Source: an uncultured Pseudomonadota bacterium (GTDB taxonomy: Bacteria; Pseudomonadota; Alphaproteobacteria; RF32; CAG-239). Taken from it: a DNA stretch of 48,338 nucleotides. Below the pieces are notes generated by a model that was given only the letters and a program-made list of their open reading frames with translations, was not told the DNA's origin and made no database searches. Positions 41,996 through 48,338 of this stretch are shown one piece after another; the first letter of the stretch is position 1, and every line of letters starts with the position of its first letter. The stretch covers positions 1-48,338 of the forward strand of contig CABUWG010000011.1 in the NCBI GenBank assembly GCA_902495305.1, read 5' to 3'. The translations under genes and the position numbers were made by a program.

Positions 41996-42559
41996 ATGAA
42001 ACAATTAGCAGGATCAATCAGAATTGGCTGGGTTATCGAATACAAAGGCAAAGCCTGGACCGTAACCAAAGCCCAACACATCAAACCGGGTAAAGGCGGC
42101 GCTTTTATGCAGGTAGAAATGAAAGCCGTTGAAGAAGGCACCAAAACCAATGAACGCTTCAGAACTGAAGACAGCGTTGAAAAATTGATGGTTGAAGAAA
42201 AAGACTGCCAGTTCCTGTTTGAGGATTCTAACGGCCTGACCTTTATGGAAAGCGAAACCTTTGAACAATTCACCATGCCGTCAGATATTCTGGGCGATTC
42301 CCGTCCGTTTATGACAGATGGCATGACGGTTTATATCAACTTTATTGACGGCAAGCCGATTTCTGTCGAACTGCCGATGCAGGTTGTCTGCACCGTTGTT
42401 GAAACCGAGCCGGTGGTTAAAGGCCAGACCGCGTCTTCTTCTTATAAGCCGAGCATTTTGGATAACGGCGTCCGCGTTATGGTTCCGCCGTTTATCAATA
42501 CCGGTGACAAAATCGTTGTTGCCACCACCGATGCAACTTATGTAGAGAGAGCCAAATAA
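41996..42559 (+). CDS. efp: translation elongation factor EF-P
   Basis: 187 residues, three-domain EF-P that relieves polyproline stalling. The loop that carries the modified residue reads HIKPGKGGAFMQVEMK: Lys in KPGKGGA is the site for beta-lysylation, though the modifying enzymes are not in the window. The C-terminal domain ends VMVPPFINTGDKIVVATTDATYVER, standard. GGAGATAAAT lies upstream. Its stop overlaps the next start (TAATG). Confidence 0.96.
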   Translation: MKQLAGSIRIGWVIEYKGKAWTVTKAQHIKPGKGGAFMQVEMKAVEEGTKTNERFRTEDSVEKLMVEEKDCQFLFEDSNGLTFMESETFEQFTMPSDILGDSRPFMTDGMTVYINFIDGKPISVELPMQVVCTVVETEPVVKGQTASSSYKPSILDNGVRVMVPPFINTGDKIVVATTDATYVERAK

Positions 42560-43362
42560 TGTCTTATCTTTCCCCCGTTTCAGCCATGCTGGTCAATGCC
42601 GTCAAAAAAGCCGGACAGTCTTTGACCCGTGACTTTAATGAAGTTGAAAAATTGCAGAATTCCGTAAAAGGGCACAGCGAATTTGTGGTATCTGCCGTCA
42701 ACCGCGTGACCAGAAATCTGCAGCAGGAATTGTCCAAAGCCAAACCGAATTATCCGTTTTACGTCGACGGCAAACCGCGTCCGCAAGGCGTTTATTTTGT
42801 TGTTTCCCCGATTGACGGGATTATGAATTTTGCGCACGGAATTCCCTGTTTTTCAATTTCTGCTTCAATTGTGGAAAATGAAACCACGCTGGCTTCGGTC
42901 ATTTACAATCCGGCAACCGACGAACTGTTCTTTGCCGAAAAAGGCATCGGCGCTTTCAAAGAAGGCTACCGCAATCATGAGCGCCTGCGTGTTTCTTCCC
43001 GCAAGGAACTGCATGGCGCGTTAACGGCGTCTTTGCTGAAATACAGGGAAAAACCTGAGGAATATCATAACATTCACGGCCGCCTGATTGCCGGCACGGA
43101 AGATTTGCGGATTTTCGGCGCGCTGAGTCTGGATTTGGCAAACGTTGCCGCCGGAAAGCTTGATGCTGCGGTCAGTCTGGCAAACAGCGTTTCTGACCTG
43201 ACGGCGGGCATTCTTTTGGTTAAAGAAGCCGGCGGTTCGGTTTTGGAAATTGCGCAAAAAGATATTCGCTCGGAAGATCTGGCAGCGGTATTTGCCAGCG
43301 GTAATATTCTGGCTTCCAATCAGGCATTGGCCAAACCGGTATATGAACTGCTGAACAAATAA
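42559..43362 (+). CDS. inositol-monophosphatase-fold protein with altered active site
   Basis: 267 residues, SuhB/IMPase family by fold and neighbourhood (efp partner). Motif D-P-x-D-G-T-x-N-F reads VSPIDGIMNFAHGIPCFSIS: the first Asp is Ser and the Thr is Ile. The glutamate of the G-E-E motif is not found. The final W-D motif is SVSDLTAGILLVKEAGG, keeping Asp. So at least two metal ligands appear lost, and catalysis is doubtful; a structural or rRNA-linked role as known for SuhB is possible. It starts on the last base of the efp stop codon. Confidence 0.8.
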   Translation: MSYLSPVSAMLVNAVKKAGQSLTRDFNEVEKLQNSVKGHSEFVVSAVNRVTRNLQQELSKAKPNYPFYVDGKPRPQGVYFVVSPIDGIMNFAHGIPCFSISASIVENETTLASVIYNPATDELFFAEKGIGAFKEGYRNHERLRVSSRKELHGALTASLLKYREKPEEYHNIHGRLIAGTEDLRIFGALSLDLANVAAGKLDAAVSLANSVSDLTAGILLVKEAGGSVLEIAQKDIRSEDLAAVFASGNILASNQALAKPVYELLNK

Positions 43363-43394
43363 AGTTTGTAACTTTATAAAAACAGAGGGGCAAA

Positions 43395-44369
43395 ATGATG
43401 AAAAAACAGAAGATATTGGTTTCCGCATTGGCCGCGCTAATGTTCTCGACGGCCGGCGTATCTGCTCAGGACGTGTATGTCGACTTGTCGGTTTTAGACA
43501 GTCTCGGAACCGATTCTTCTGCTTCTTCCGCGCCGCTTTTTCCGGTTGTTTCTCCGGAAAGCCGTCCGGTAAAAAAAGCCGTCAAAAAAGCGCCTCATAA
43601 AGCTAAAAAACAAGTCAAAAAAACTGTCCGCGCCGAAAAAGACATTGTCAGTATCCCGCAAAAATCAGAAATCAAGGTCGAAAACCTGAAACCGGCATCT
43701 GACGACCGGCCGGATTTGAGTTCGGAACAGGCACAGGTTAAAGACCAGCCGGTCAATAAGGCGGCTGCAGCCGAAGTTTTGGCTAATGTTGAAAAAGCGG
43801 CTGCTGTGCCGGAGGCTGAAACCGTTTTGCCTCAGGCACCGTCCGAAGACCGGTTCGATTCTGTTGTTCCTGCACAAAACAACGAGCGGACGGCAATTGC
43901 TCCGGTCGAAATGCCGGAAAATGCCGGAAATCCGATCGTACAGCCGGAACCGCAGAAGCCGGAAGCCGAAGTTCAATTGCTGGTTCCCGTAAAGCCGGCA
44001 GAACCAAAGATATTATTGACCCCGCCGCCCGCAGAGCAGCCGTCGGTTCCGGCTGAACACAAGGTCAGCCCCGCGGATAATCATATTGTCTTTGCCGAAG
44101 ATGTGTCGGAATTAACGGAGGACAACAAAAAACAAATTGATGCGATTATTGCCGGATTTGAAGATCCGAAAAACAACAAGATTGCCATTTCCTCATACAA
44201 TTATGACAACGGCGAAGATGTCTTCCGCAAAAAGCGCATGAGTCTGAACCGTGCCGTGGAAATCCGTTCCTATTTGCTGGGCAAAGGCTATAAAAATTTC
44301 TCGATTAAGGTCATAAACGTCAATGAGGCAGACAAAAATAATCTGGTAATGGTCGTTGAATTAAAATAA
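43395..44369 (+). CDS. exported OmpA-like protein with long Pro/Glu/Ala linker
   Basis: 324 residues. Signal peptide (ILVSALAALMFSTAGVSA, about 6-23). Then a Lys/Ala cluster (VKKAPHKAKKQVKKTV), a low-complexity Pro/Glu/Ala/Val linker to about residue 225, and a C-terminal OmpA/MotB-like domain (about 235-324) with KKRMSLNRAVEIRSYLLGKGYKN, the peptidoglycan-associating pattern. The normal Asp/Arg ligands for DAP are only partly visible. It likely anchors the envelope to peptidoglycan from the periplasm. GAGGGG precedes two Met codons. Confidence 0.8.
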   Translation: MMKKQKILVSALAALMFSTAGVSAQDVYVDLSVLDSLGTDSSASSAPLFPVVSPESRPVKKAVKKAPHKAKKQVKKTVRAEKDIVSIPQKSEIKVENLKPASDDRPDLSSEQAQVKDQPVNKAAAAEVLANVEKAAAVPEAETVLPQAPSEDRFDSVVPAQNNERTAIAPVEMPENAGNPIVQPEPQKPEAEVQLLVPVKPAEPKILLTPPPAEQPSVPAEHKVSPADNHIVFAEDVSELTEDNKKQIDAIIAGFEDPKNNKIAISSYNYDNGEDVFRKKRMSLNRAVEIRSYLLGKGYKNFSIKVINVNEADKNNLVMVVELK

Positions 44370-44394
44370 ATTTAAATTTTTTGTAAAATAAAGC

Positions 44395-44423
44395 TTGCTT
44401 AATTTATTTCTCTACTGTATAAG
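44395..44423 (+). promoter_or_regulatory. promoter of rpmE
   Basis: TTGCTT (44395-44400), 17 bases, TATAAG (44418-44423). Confidence 0.65.
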
Positions 44424-44468
44424 AGCAATAAAAATATGCAAAATATAGAAAAATTTGGAGAAAATAAA

Positions 44469-44711
44469 ATGAAAAAAGGTATTCATCCTGACTATCATGA
44501 AATTACTTACATCATGACCGATGGAACTGAAGTAAAGACAAAATCCACCTGGGGCAAAGCCGGTGATGTAATGCGTCTGGAAGTAGACCCGAAATCTCAT
44601 CCGGTTTGGACAGGTGTTTATCGTATGGTTGATACCGGCGGTCAATTGTCTAAATTCAAAAACAAATTCGGTGCTTTCGGTCTTAAAACCGGTGATGACG
44701 CTGCAAACTAA
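44469..44711 (+). CDS. rpmE: 50S ribosomal protein bL31
   Basis: 80 residues. MKKGIHPDYHEITYIMTDGTEVKTKSTWG is the bL31 start. No CxxC zinc pair, so the C-minus type. TTGGAGAA lies eight bases upstream; an earlier in-frame ATG (44436) is not supported. A terminator follows. Confidence 0.95.
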   Translation: MKKGIHPDYHEITYIMTDGTEVKTKSTWGKAGDVMRLEVDPKSHPVWTGVYRMVDTGGQLSKFKNKFGAFGLKTGDDAAN

Positions 44712-44736
44712 TTTCATTATAGTTTAGCTTTTTGTT

Positions 44737-44770
44737 AACCTGCATTTGATAATTTGAATGCAGGTTTTTT
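44737..44770 (+). terminator. terminator of rpmE
   Basis: AACCTGCATT/AATGCAGGTT (44737-44746/44757-44766) followed by T-run. Confidence 0.88.
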
Positions 44771-44791
44771 ATGCGGGGGCAAAGAACTGCC

Positions 44792-46372
44792 ATGGTCAAA
44801 ATAGTACATTATGAAGTATATACCGATTCCGGAGACGGCTGGAAACTGGAAGAACGATTTTCCAACGAGCAGCGGTATGAAGCCGTAAATCTGGCCAAAG
44901 AACAGGAACAAAACCATAAAAAAGTCAAAATCATCAAAGAATACTTTGATGTTCAGGACAATTCCTATCAGGAAACGGTTGAATACATCAGCGGCTTTTC
45001 CAACCGGAAAAATGCCAAGGGCGGCGCTTATTCCGAATTTTCCGGCGGCAGTGCCGGCAGCGGCAGTTCGGAAGGCGGAAAAAGTACGGGCGGCGCAAGG
45101 CGTGACAATGTTATGACCGGTATCATCAAACTGCTCGCCATTATCATCTTATGTCTGGCTTTGGCCAATTTTCTGGTTACTTTGCTGACCCCGATTGTTG
45201 AGAGTTTTGCGCCGGAAGAAATAACCAATCCGATTTTGTTTGTTCTGTTCTTCAGCCTTTTTCTGGGAATTGCACTGCCGCTGCTGTTGAAGAGAGTGCC
45301 TTGGCACGTCTTTATTCCCCGTTCGTCGCATAAGAAAAATCTGGATGAAAGAAAGTTTTATAATCGGGCAGATGTCATTGCCAGACGTTATAATATGAAT
45401 GATGAGTTTGATCCCCAGCTCGCACCGGTCTATCCTGAGGCCCCGCTGGAGTTCAAACGCTATATCCTCAATTTTCTGAGTGATGTGGTTTCTAACATCA
45501 ACTCTGCCTCAGCCTTGCAAGACAGCTTCTCTCGCCTTGGCGTTAAACTGGTGGTTTTTGGCGGTTGTTTCGAACTGGCCCGCTATAGCGGCCTTTCTCT
45601 GACGGAGGCCAACTCGCTGCTGTATGAGGCTTTTAAGATATTGGACGGCGATAAGACCGACTTGGAAGATTTCTATGAGGCCAAAAAGACCTATAAAGAC
45701 AACCGCTTTGCCGTATTTTTGACCGGTGTCGGCGCCTATCTGATGGGGCAGGTTATTTTGGAAAAGCCGCTTGATATCAATATGTTAAAACTGTCTTTTG
45801 ACAAATGGGAGGAGCAAAACAGCCAGCTTGACAAAGTAAGAAGTCCGGCCGAAACTGTTGAAAAAGAAGTGTCTTTTTCCTGCTTGGTCAATATTAAAAA
45901 TTCAATTGAATTTGTTGATACGGCCATCCCCGGACTGGATCAGCAAAAAAGCGACGTCAAAGCCGGCGTTCGCAATATCATCCAGAATCTGCTTGAAAAA
46001 TATAAATCCATGAGTATTTCGGAAGAAGGCGAGATAACAACGCTGACCTTCAGCAAACTGAACCGCGCGGTCAAATTCGCCGTCGATTTTCTGAATGACG
46101 CCGCGATCTATGCCGACGATATTGCGGACGAGAACCTGCTGTTTCACTGCAGTTGTACGATTATCGAGGATATTCGCCGTCAGGGCGGCAATATGCAGGA
46201 CTACATTGCCGACTTGTCTGATCAGACGTATGACTATGAAATCGTCACAACCGAAGCCATTAACAAATTTCGGGACGAGCTTGACGCTACCCGCTATAAT
46301 TTTGACTTTTTGGGTGAAAAAACGCTTCCGCGCACAAAAAAAACAGAAGCCATTTATAAAATATTGTATTGA
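44792..46372 (+). CDS. membrane protein with C-terminal cyclase-like region
   Basis: 526 residues. A charged N-terminal domain (about 1-80), a Gly/Ser linker (SEFSGGSAGSGSSEGGKS), two hydrophobic segments (about 110-135 and 143-165), then a 350-residue cytoplasmic part. Residues about 355-445 (CLVNIKNSIEFVD...VRNIIQNLLEKY...EEGEITTLTFSKLNRAVKFAVDFL) follow the layout of a class III nucleotide cyclase but lack its metal-binding Asp residues, so if related it is inactive. This is weak. The ATG at 44792 is used; one seven codons upstream overlaps the rpmE terminator. Confidence 0.65.
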   Translation: MVKIVHYEVYTDSGDGWKLEERFSNEQRYEAVNLAKEQEQNHKKVKIIKEYFDVQDNSYQETVEYISGFSNRKNAKGGAYSEFSGGSAGSGSSEGGKSTGGARRDNVMTGIIKLLAIIILCLALANFLVTLLTPIVESFAPEEITNPILFVLFFSLFLGIALPLLLKRVPWHVFIPRSSHKKNLDERKFYNRADVIARRYNMNDEFDPQLAPVYPEAPLEFKRYILNFLSDVVSNINSASALQDSFSRLGVKLVVFGGCFELARYSGLSLTEANSLLYEAFKILDGDKTDLEDFYEAKKTYKDNRFAVFLTGVGAYLMGQVILEKPLDINMLKLSFDKWEEQNSQLDKVRSPAETVEKEVSFSCLVNIKNSIEFVDTAIPGLDQQKSDVKAGVRNIIQNLLEKYKSMSISEEGEITTLTFSKLNRAVKFAVDFLNDAAIYADDIADENLLFHCSCTIIEDIRRQGGNMQDYIADLSDQTYDYEIVTTEAINKFRDELDATRYNFDFLGEKTLPRTKKTEAIYKILY

Positions 46373-46394
46373 TGAGGAAAATTTTCAAAAAAGG

Positions 46395-46423
46395 TTGAGA
46401 TATTATAATTTTTATGCTACAAT
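46395..46423 (+). promoter_or_regulatory. promoter of the 46452 gene
   Basis: TTGAGA (46395-46400), 17 bases, TACAAT (46418-46423). Confidence 0.65.
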
Positions 46424-46451
46424 ATAAACTGTTTATTGAGGAGTATTAAAA

Positions 46452-47264
46452 ATGCAGATACCGTCGAGTTCATCAAATGTCAAGGATGGCATTGCTTATT
46501 GGGAGAAAACCGCCGCGGATGTTAACGACGTAGACGAGAAGTTTTCCAACGCCCGTGATTTGGGCTACCTGCGTTTGAATTATGCGCGCGTAACCTCAAT
46601 CGCCCAGCTTTCCGAATATGACAAAGAAGATAATTATAAAATTCAGGTGCAGTCTAATGGTAAACTTTCGCTTGCCCTGCGCAATACAGAGGGAACAGAC
46701 GACAAAGTGCTGGACCTTTCAAAATATGACGAGGCGCTGGATGAGCTGAAAAAACAGTTTGATCCGGAAGGCTACGCCAAAGAGCAGGAAGAAAAGAAAA
46801 AAGCCGAAGAAGATTTGCTGGCAACCATGGCCCCCGGCATGCAGGTGCAGGTTTATATGGTGAAAAACGGCAAAGAAGTTTTGGTTGCCGACAGTACGGC
46901 TGAAAAAGGCGATGACCTGAGAACCAATCTGGACAATATGCTCTCCGGCGAATATAAAGCCAAAAAAGGCACCTATTACGTAAAAGTCAGCCGTGATGAT
47001 ACGGTTGATAAAGACGCCGAACTTCCTTATGCTCTGCAAATGAGAGTCGGTTCGTCGCACAAACATGAATATAGCTTTACCGAAACCGTTTCTTCCGATA
47101 CCAAAAACAAAGAATATACCCGTATTCCGTCCACTACGTCGGCAAGCGGAACTTTGTCAAGCGTCAATGCCCTGCAAATACAGGCTTCGCGCTATCAGGC
47201 AACGGCGCAGATGCTGCAAATCGGATATTTGAACGTGGCTAACATTTATAACAGCCGCAAATAA
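46452..47264 (+). CDS. hypothetical protein with flagellin-like end
   Basis: 270 residues, no signal peptide. A helical N-terminus (VKDGIAYWEKTAADVNDVDEKF), a charged helix (about 97-125, KKQFDPEGYAKEQEEKKKAEE), a beta-rich middle, and a C-terminus SVNALQIQASRYQATAQMLQIGYLNVANIY whose heptad pattern is like the D0 helix of flagellin, hook and rod proteins. No flagellar gene is nearby, so the likeness may be superficial. GAGGAG lies nine bases before the ATG. Confidence 0.65.
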   Translation: MQIPSSSSNVKDGIAYWEKTAADVNDVDEKFSNARDLGYLRLNYARVTSIAQLSEYDKEDNYKIQVQSNGKLSLALRNTEGTDDKVLDLSKYDEALDELKKQFDPEGYAKEQEEKKKAEEDLLATMAPGMQVQVYMVKNGKEVLVADSTAEKGDDLRTNLDNMLSGEYKAKKGTYYVKVSRDDTVDKDAELPYALQMRVGSSHKHEYSFTETVSSDTKNKEYTRIPSTTSASGTLSSVNALQIQASRYQATAQMLQIGYLNVANIYNSRK

Positions 47265-47284
47265 AATTGCTTGGAACTTGCAAC

Positions 47285-47318
47285 AAATGCCTCAGAAACA
47301 AATTCTGAGGCATTTTTA
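47285..47318 (+). terminator. terminator of the 46452 gene
   Basis: AATGCCTCAGA/TCTGAGGCATT (47286-47296/47304-47314) followed by T-run. Confidence 0.88.
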
Positions 47319-47414
47319 ATAAAAGTCTTGTATAAATATAAAATATCTTCTATTTTAGCAGTAATTATTTTTTAAGGCAAAATTTTAAAGGAAGTTAAGA
47401 AAGGATATAAAAAA

Positions 47415-47954
47415 ATGACAGCTCCATTGATGCCGAGAGCAACCGCTGTATGGTTGGTAGAAAATACAACTCTGACATTTCGCCAGATTGCTGACTTTTG
47501 TGAATTGCATGAGTTGGAAATTCAGGCAATTGCTGATGGCGATGTTTCCGGAAACATTATGGGAATCAATCCGATTGACAACGGCCAGTTGACTTTGGAT
47601 GAAATCCAACGTTGCGAGGCAGACAGCAAAGCCCGTCTGGAAGCCTGCTATATTGAACGCAATGTCAAATTGAAAAATGCAAAGGCCAAAAAGATTCTGT
47701 CGCCGACTCAAAGAGGCGATAAACCGAACGCCATTCTGTGGATTGTCAAAAACTGTCCGGAACTCAAAGATACCCAGATTTGCAAATTAATCGGCACAAC
47801 CAAGCCGACAATTGAATCCATTCGTGAAGGCACACACCGCGATATGCTGAACCTGCGCCCGAAAAATCCGGTGACCGTAGGGCTGTGCTCTGAAAGAGAT
47901 CTGGAAAATGCCGTGGCCATTGCCAAAGCAAAAGCAGCAAAAGATAAAAAATAG
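47415..47954 (+). CDS. trcR: DUF1013 cell-cycle transcriptional regulator TrcR
   Basis: 179 residues. The sequence PLMPRATAVWLVENTTLTFRQIADFCELHELEIQAIADG is the conserved start of DUF1013 proteins, which occur almost only in alphaproteobacteria and include the TrcR regulator of the CtrA-type cell-cycle network. A second helix-turn-helix-like part follows (DTQICKLIGTTKPTIESIREG). It is a good lineage marker. GGAAGTTAAGAAAGGA lies upstream. Confidence 0.93.
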   Translation: MTAPLMPRATAVWLVENTTLTFRQIADFCELHELEIQAIADGDVSGNIMGINPIDNGQLTLDEIQRCEADSKARLEACYIERNVKLKNAKAKKILSPTQRGDKPNAILWIVKNCPELKDTQICKLIGTTKPTIESIREGTHRDMLNLRPKNPVTVGLCSERDLENAVAIAKAKAAKDKK

Positions 47955-47970
47955 TCTTTGTTAAAAATGC

Positions 47971-47996
47971 AAAAGCCGGATTTTTCCGGCTTTTTG
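47971..47996 (+). terminator. terminator of trcR
   Basis: AAAAGCCGGA/TCCGGCTTTT stem followed by T-run. Confidence 0.88.
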
Positions 47997-48013
47997 TTTG
48001 TCCGAAATTTCAC

Positions 48014-48041
48014 TTGCAAAAACCATAGATTCGTTTAATAT
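48014..48041 (+). promoter_or_regulatory. promoter of structured-leader module, copy 3
   Basis: TTGCAA (48014-48019), 16 bases, TAATAT (48036-48041). Confidence 0.75.
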
Positions 48042-48047
48042 AACTCT

Positions 48048-48232
48048 CGCAGTCCGGAGACGGACTGTGGTGTCGAAAACATCTTATAGCAGTTCCTCGT
48101 TATGGGGAGTATCCGAGATAAGCGTGCTTGCACGGCGAATAAGGATAACTGTTGCTATACAGTTTTTCGGCTCCCCGCCTGAAGTGACCCTTCCGGCGGT
48201 TTTGTTTTAACAAAATAGTGGAGCTAAAAAAA
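48048..48232 (+). promoter_or_regulatory. pseudoknotted structured leader RNA, copy 3 (unclassified)
   Basis: Hairpin 48050-48056/48061-48067 with GAGA loop; helix A CGAAAAC/GTTTTTCG (48074-48080/48162-48169, one bulge); helix B TATAGCA/TGCTATA (48085-48091/48153-48159); helix C AGTATCC with GGAT-A-ACT (48108-48114/48143-48150); apical CGTG/CACG (48123-48126/48131-48134); pseudoknot GGGGAG/CTCCCC (48104-48109/48171-48176), a double compensatory change against copies 1 and 2; 3' hairpin CCGCC/GGCGG (48175-48179/48195-48199), enlarged. Shine-Dalgarno GGAGCT (48220-48225) can pair with GGCTCC (48169-48174), using one G-T pair. Confidence 0.82.
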
Positions 48233-48338
48233 ATGTTATCAAGAGAATATAGAAAAAAATGGTATAAGAATTTTCGGGCTTATTGTAATCAGGAATTAGA
48301 CCGGATAATGACGGAACGGGGTTTGACAAGCGCCGAGC
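48233..48338 (+). CDS. small helix-turn-helix protein, module copy 3, 3' end cut
   Basis: 35 codons visible. Compared with 916-1020 there are six base changes: five are silent and one changes Gln to Arg (TEQG to TERG). This pattern indicates selection on the protein and a real, fairly recent paralogue. The rest lies outside the window. Confidence 0.85.
   Translation, partial: MLSREYRKKWYKNFRAYCNQELDRIMTERGLTSAE

Noticed and set aside
1..48338. CRISPR arrays, insertion sequences or prophage genes
   Set aside because: I saw no regularly spaced repeats, transposase or integrase motifs, or phage structural genes; the only dispersed repeat is the leader cassette.

Overview
The window looks like a chromosome segment of an anaerobic, fermentative alphaproteobacterium, probably an AT-leaning gut Rhodospirillales-type lineage. 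Alphaproteobacterial markers are a DUF1013 cell-cycle regulator (TrcR), the blocks efp / inositol-monophosphatase-like / OmpA-like / rpmE, zapA - 6S RNA - YmdB-type phosphodiesterase, and nuoL-M-N - birA - rnj. Anaerobic markers are a full-length AdhE, the [FeFe]-hydrogenase maturase HydE, the oxygen-independent queuosine enzyme QueH, and a phosphofructokinase.

Layout. 1-576: a secreted Cys-rich protein, cut by the window edge. 696-1208: copy 1 of a three-copy module (promoter + structured leader RNA + small helix-turn-helix gene + terminator). 1316-5475: adhE and murE. 5601-13019: DUF1847 protein, a membrane-anchored Cys/Pro protein, an MFS transporter, an ABC-F protein, an unknown gene, an amino-acid permease, queH and a membrane J-domain protein. 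13134-18529: mostly orphan genes (a large helical-repeat protein, a coiled-coil protein, several short proteins) around hydE. 18811-25462: accessory transport and hydrolase region (paired half-size ChrA, MATE pump, two alpha/beta hydrolases around a LysR regulator). 25637-33234: tRNA-Lys, then divergent NuoL/M/N-like subunits with birA and rnj. 33391-33909: module copy 2. 33927-35759: pfkA, a DUF465 protein, rpsU. 35803-39624: a compact AT-rich operon of leucyl-tRNA synthetase, a radical SAM/SPASM enzyme and a 51-residue six-Cys peptide. 39720-47996: housekeeping block. 48014-48338: module copy 3, truncated by the window end.

Three things stand out. First, the three module copies (730-915, 33425-33605, 48048-48232) carry leaders whose stems have different sequences but keep base-pairing, including an interleaved pseudoknot helix whose 3' strand can alternatively pair with the Shine-Dalgarno of the downstream gene. 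I cannot assign it to any RNA class I know. Second, the six-Cys peptide at 35907-36062 has a strong ribosome binding site and follows a radical SAM/SPASM gene by 24 bases, which fits a RiPP locus; its co-transcription with a foreign-looking LeuRS is unusual. Third, the three antiporter-like complex I subunits stand without the rest of nuo in this window and have each lost several proton-path residues.

Coordinates, motifs and base-pairings were read directly from the sequence. Family names come from motif recognition without database searches. GC comparisons are by-eye estimates.
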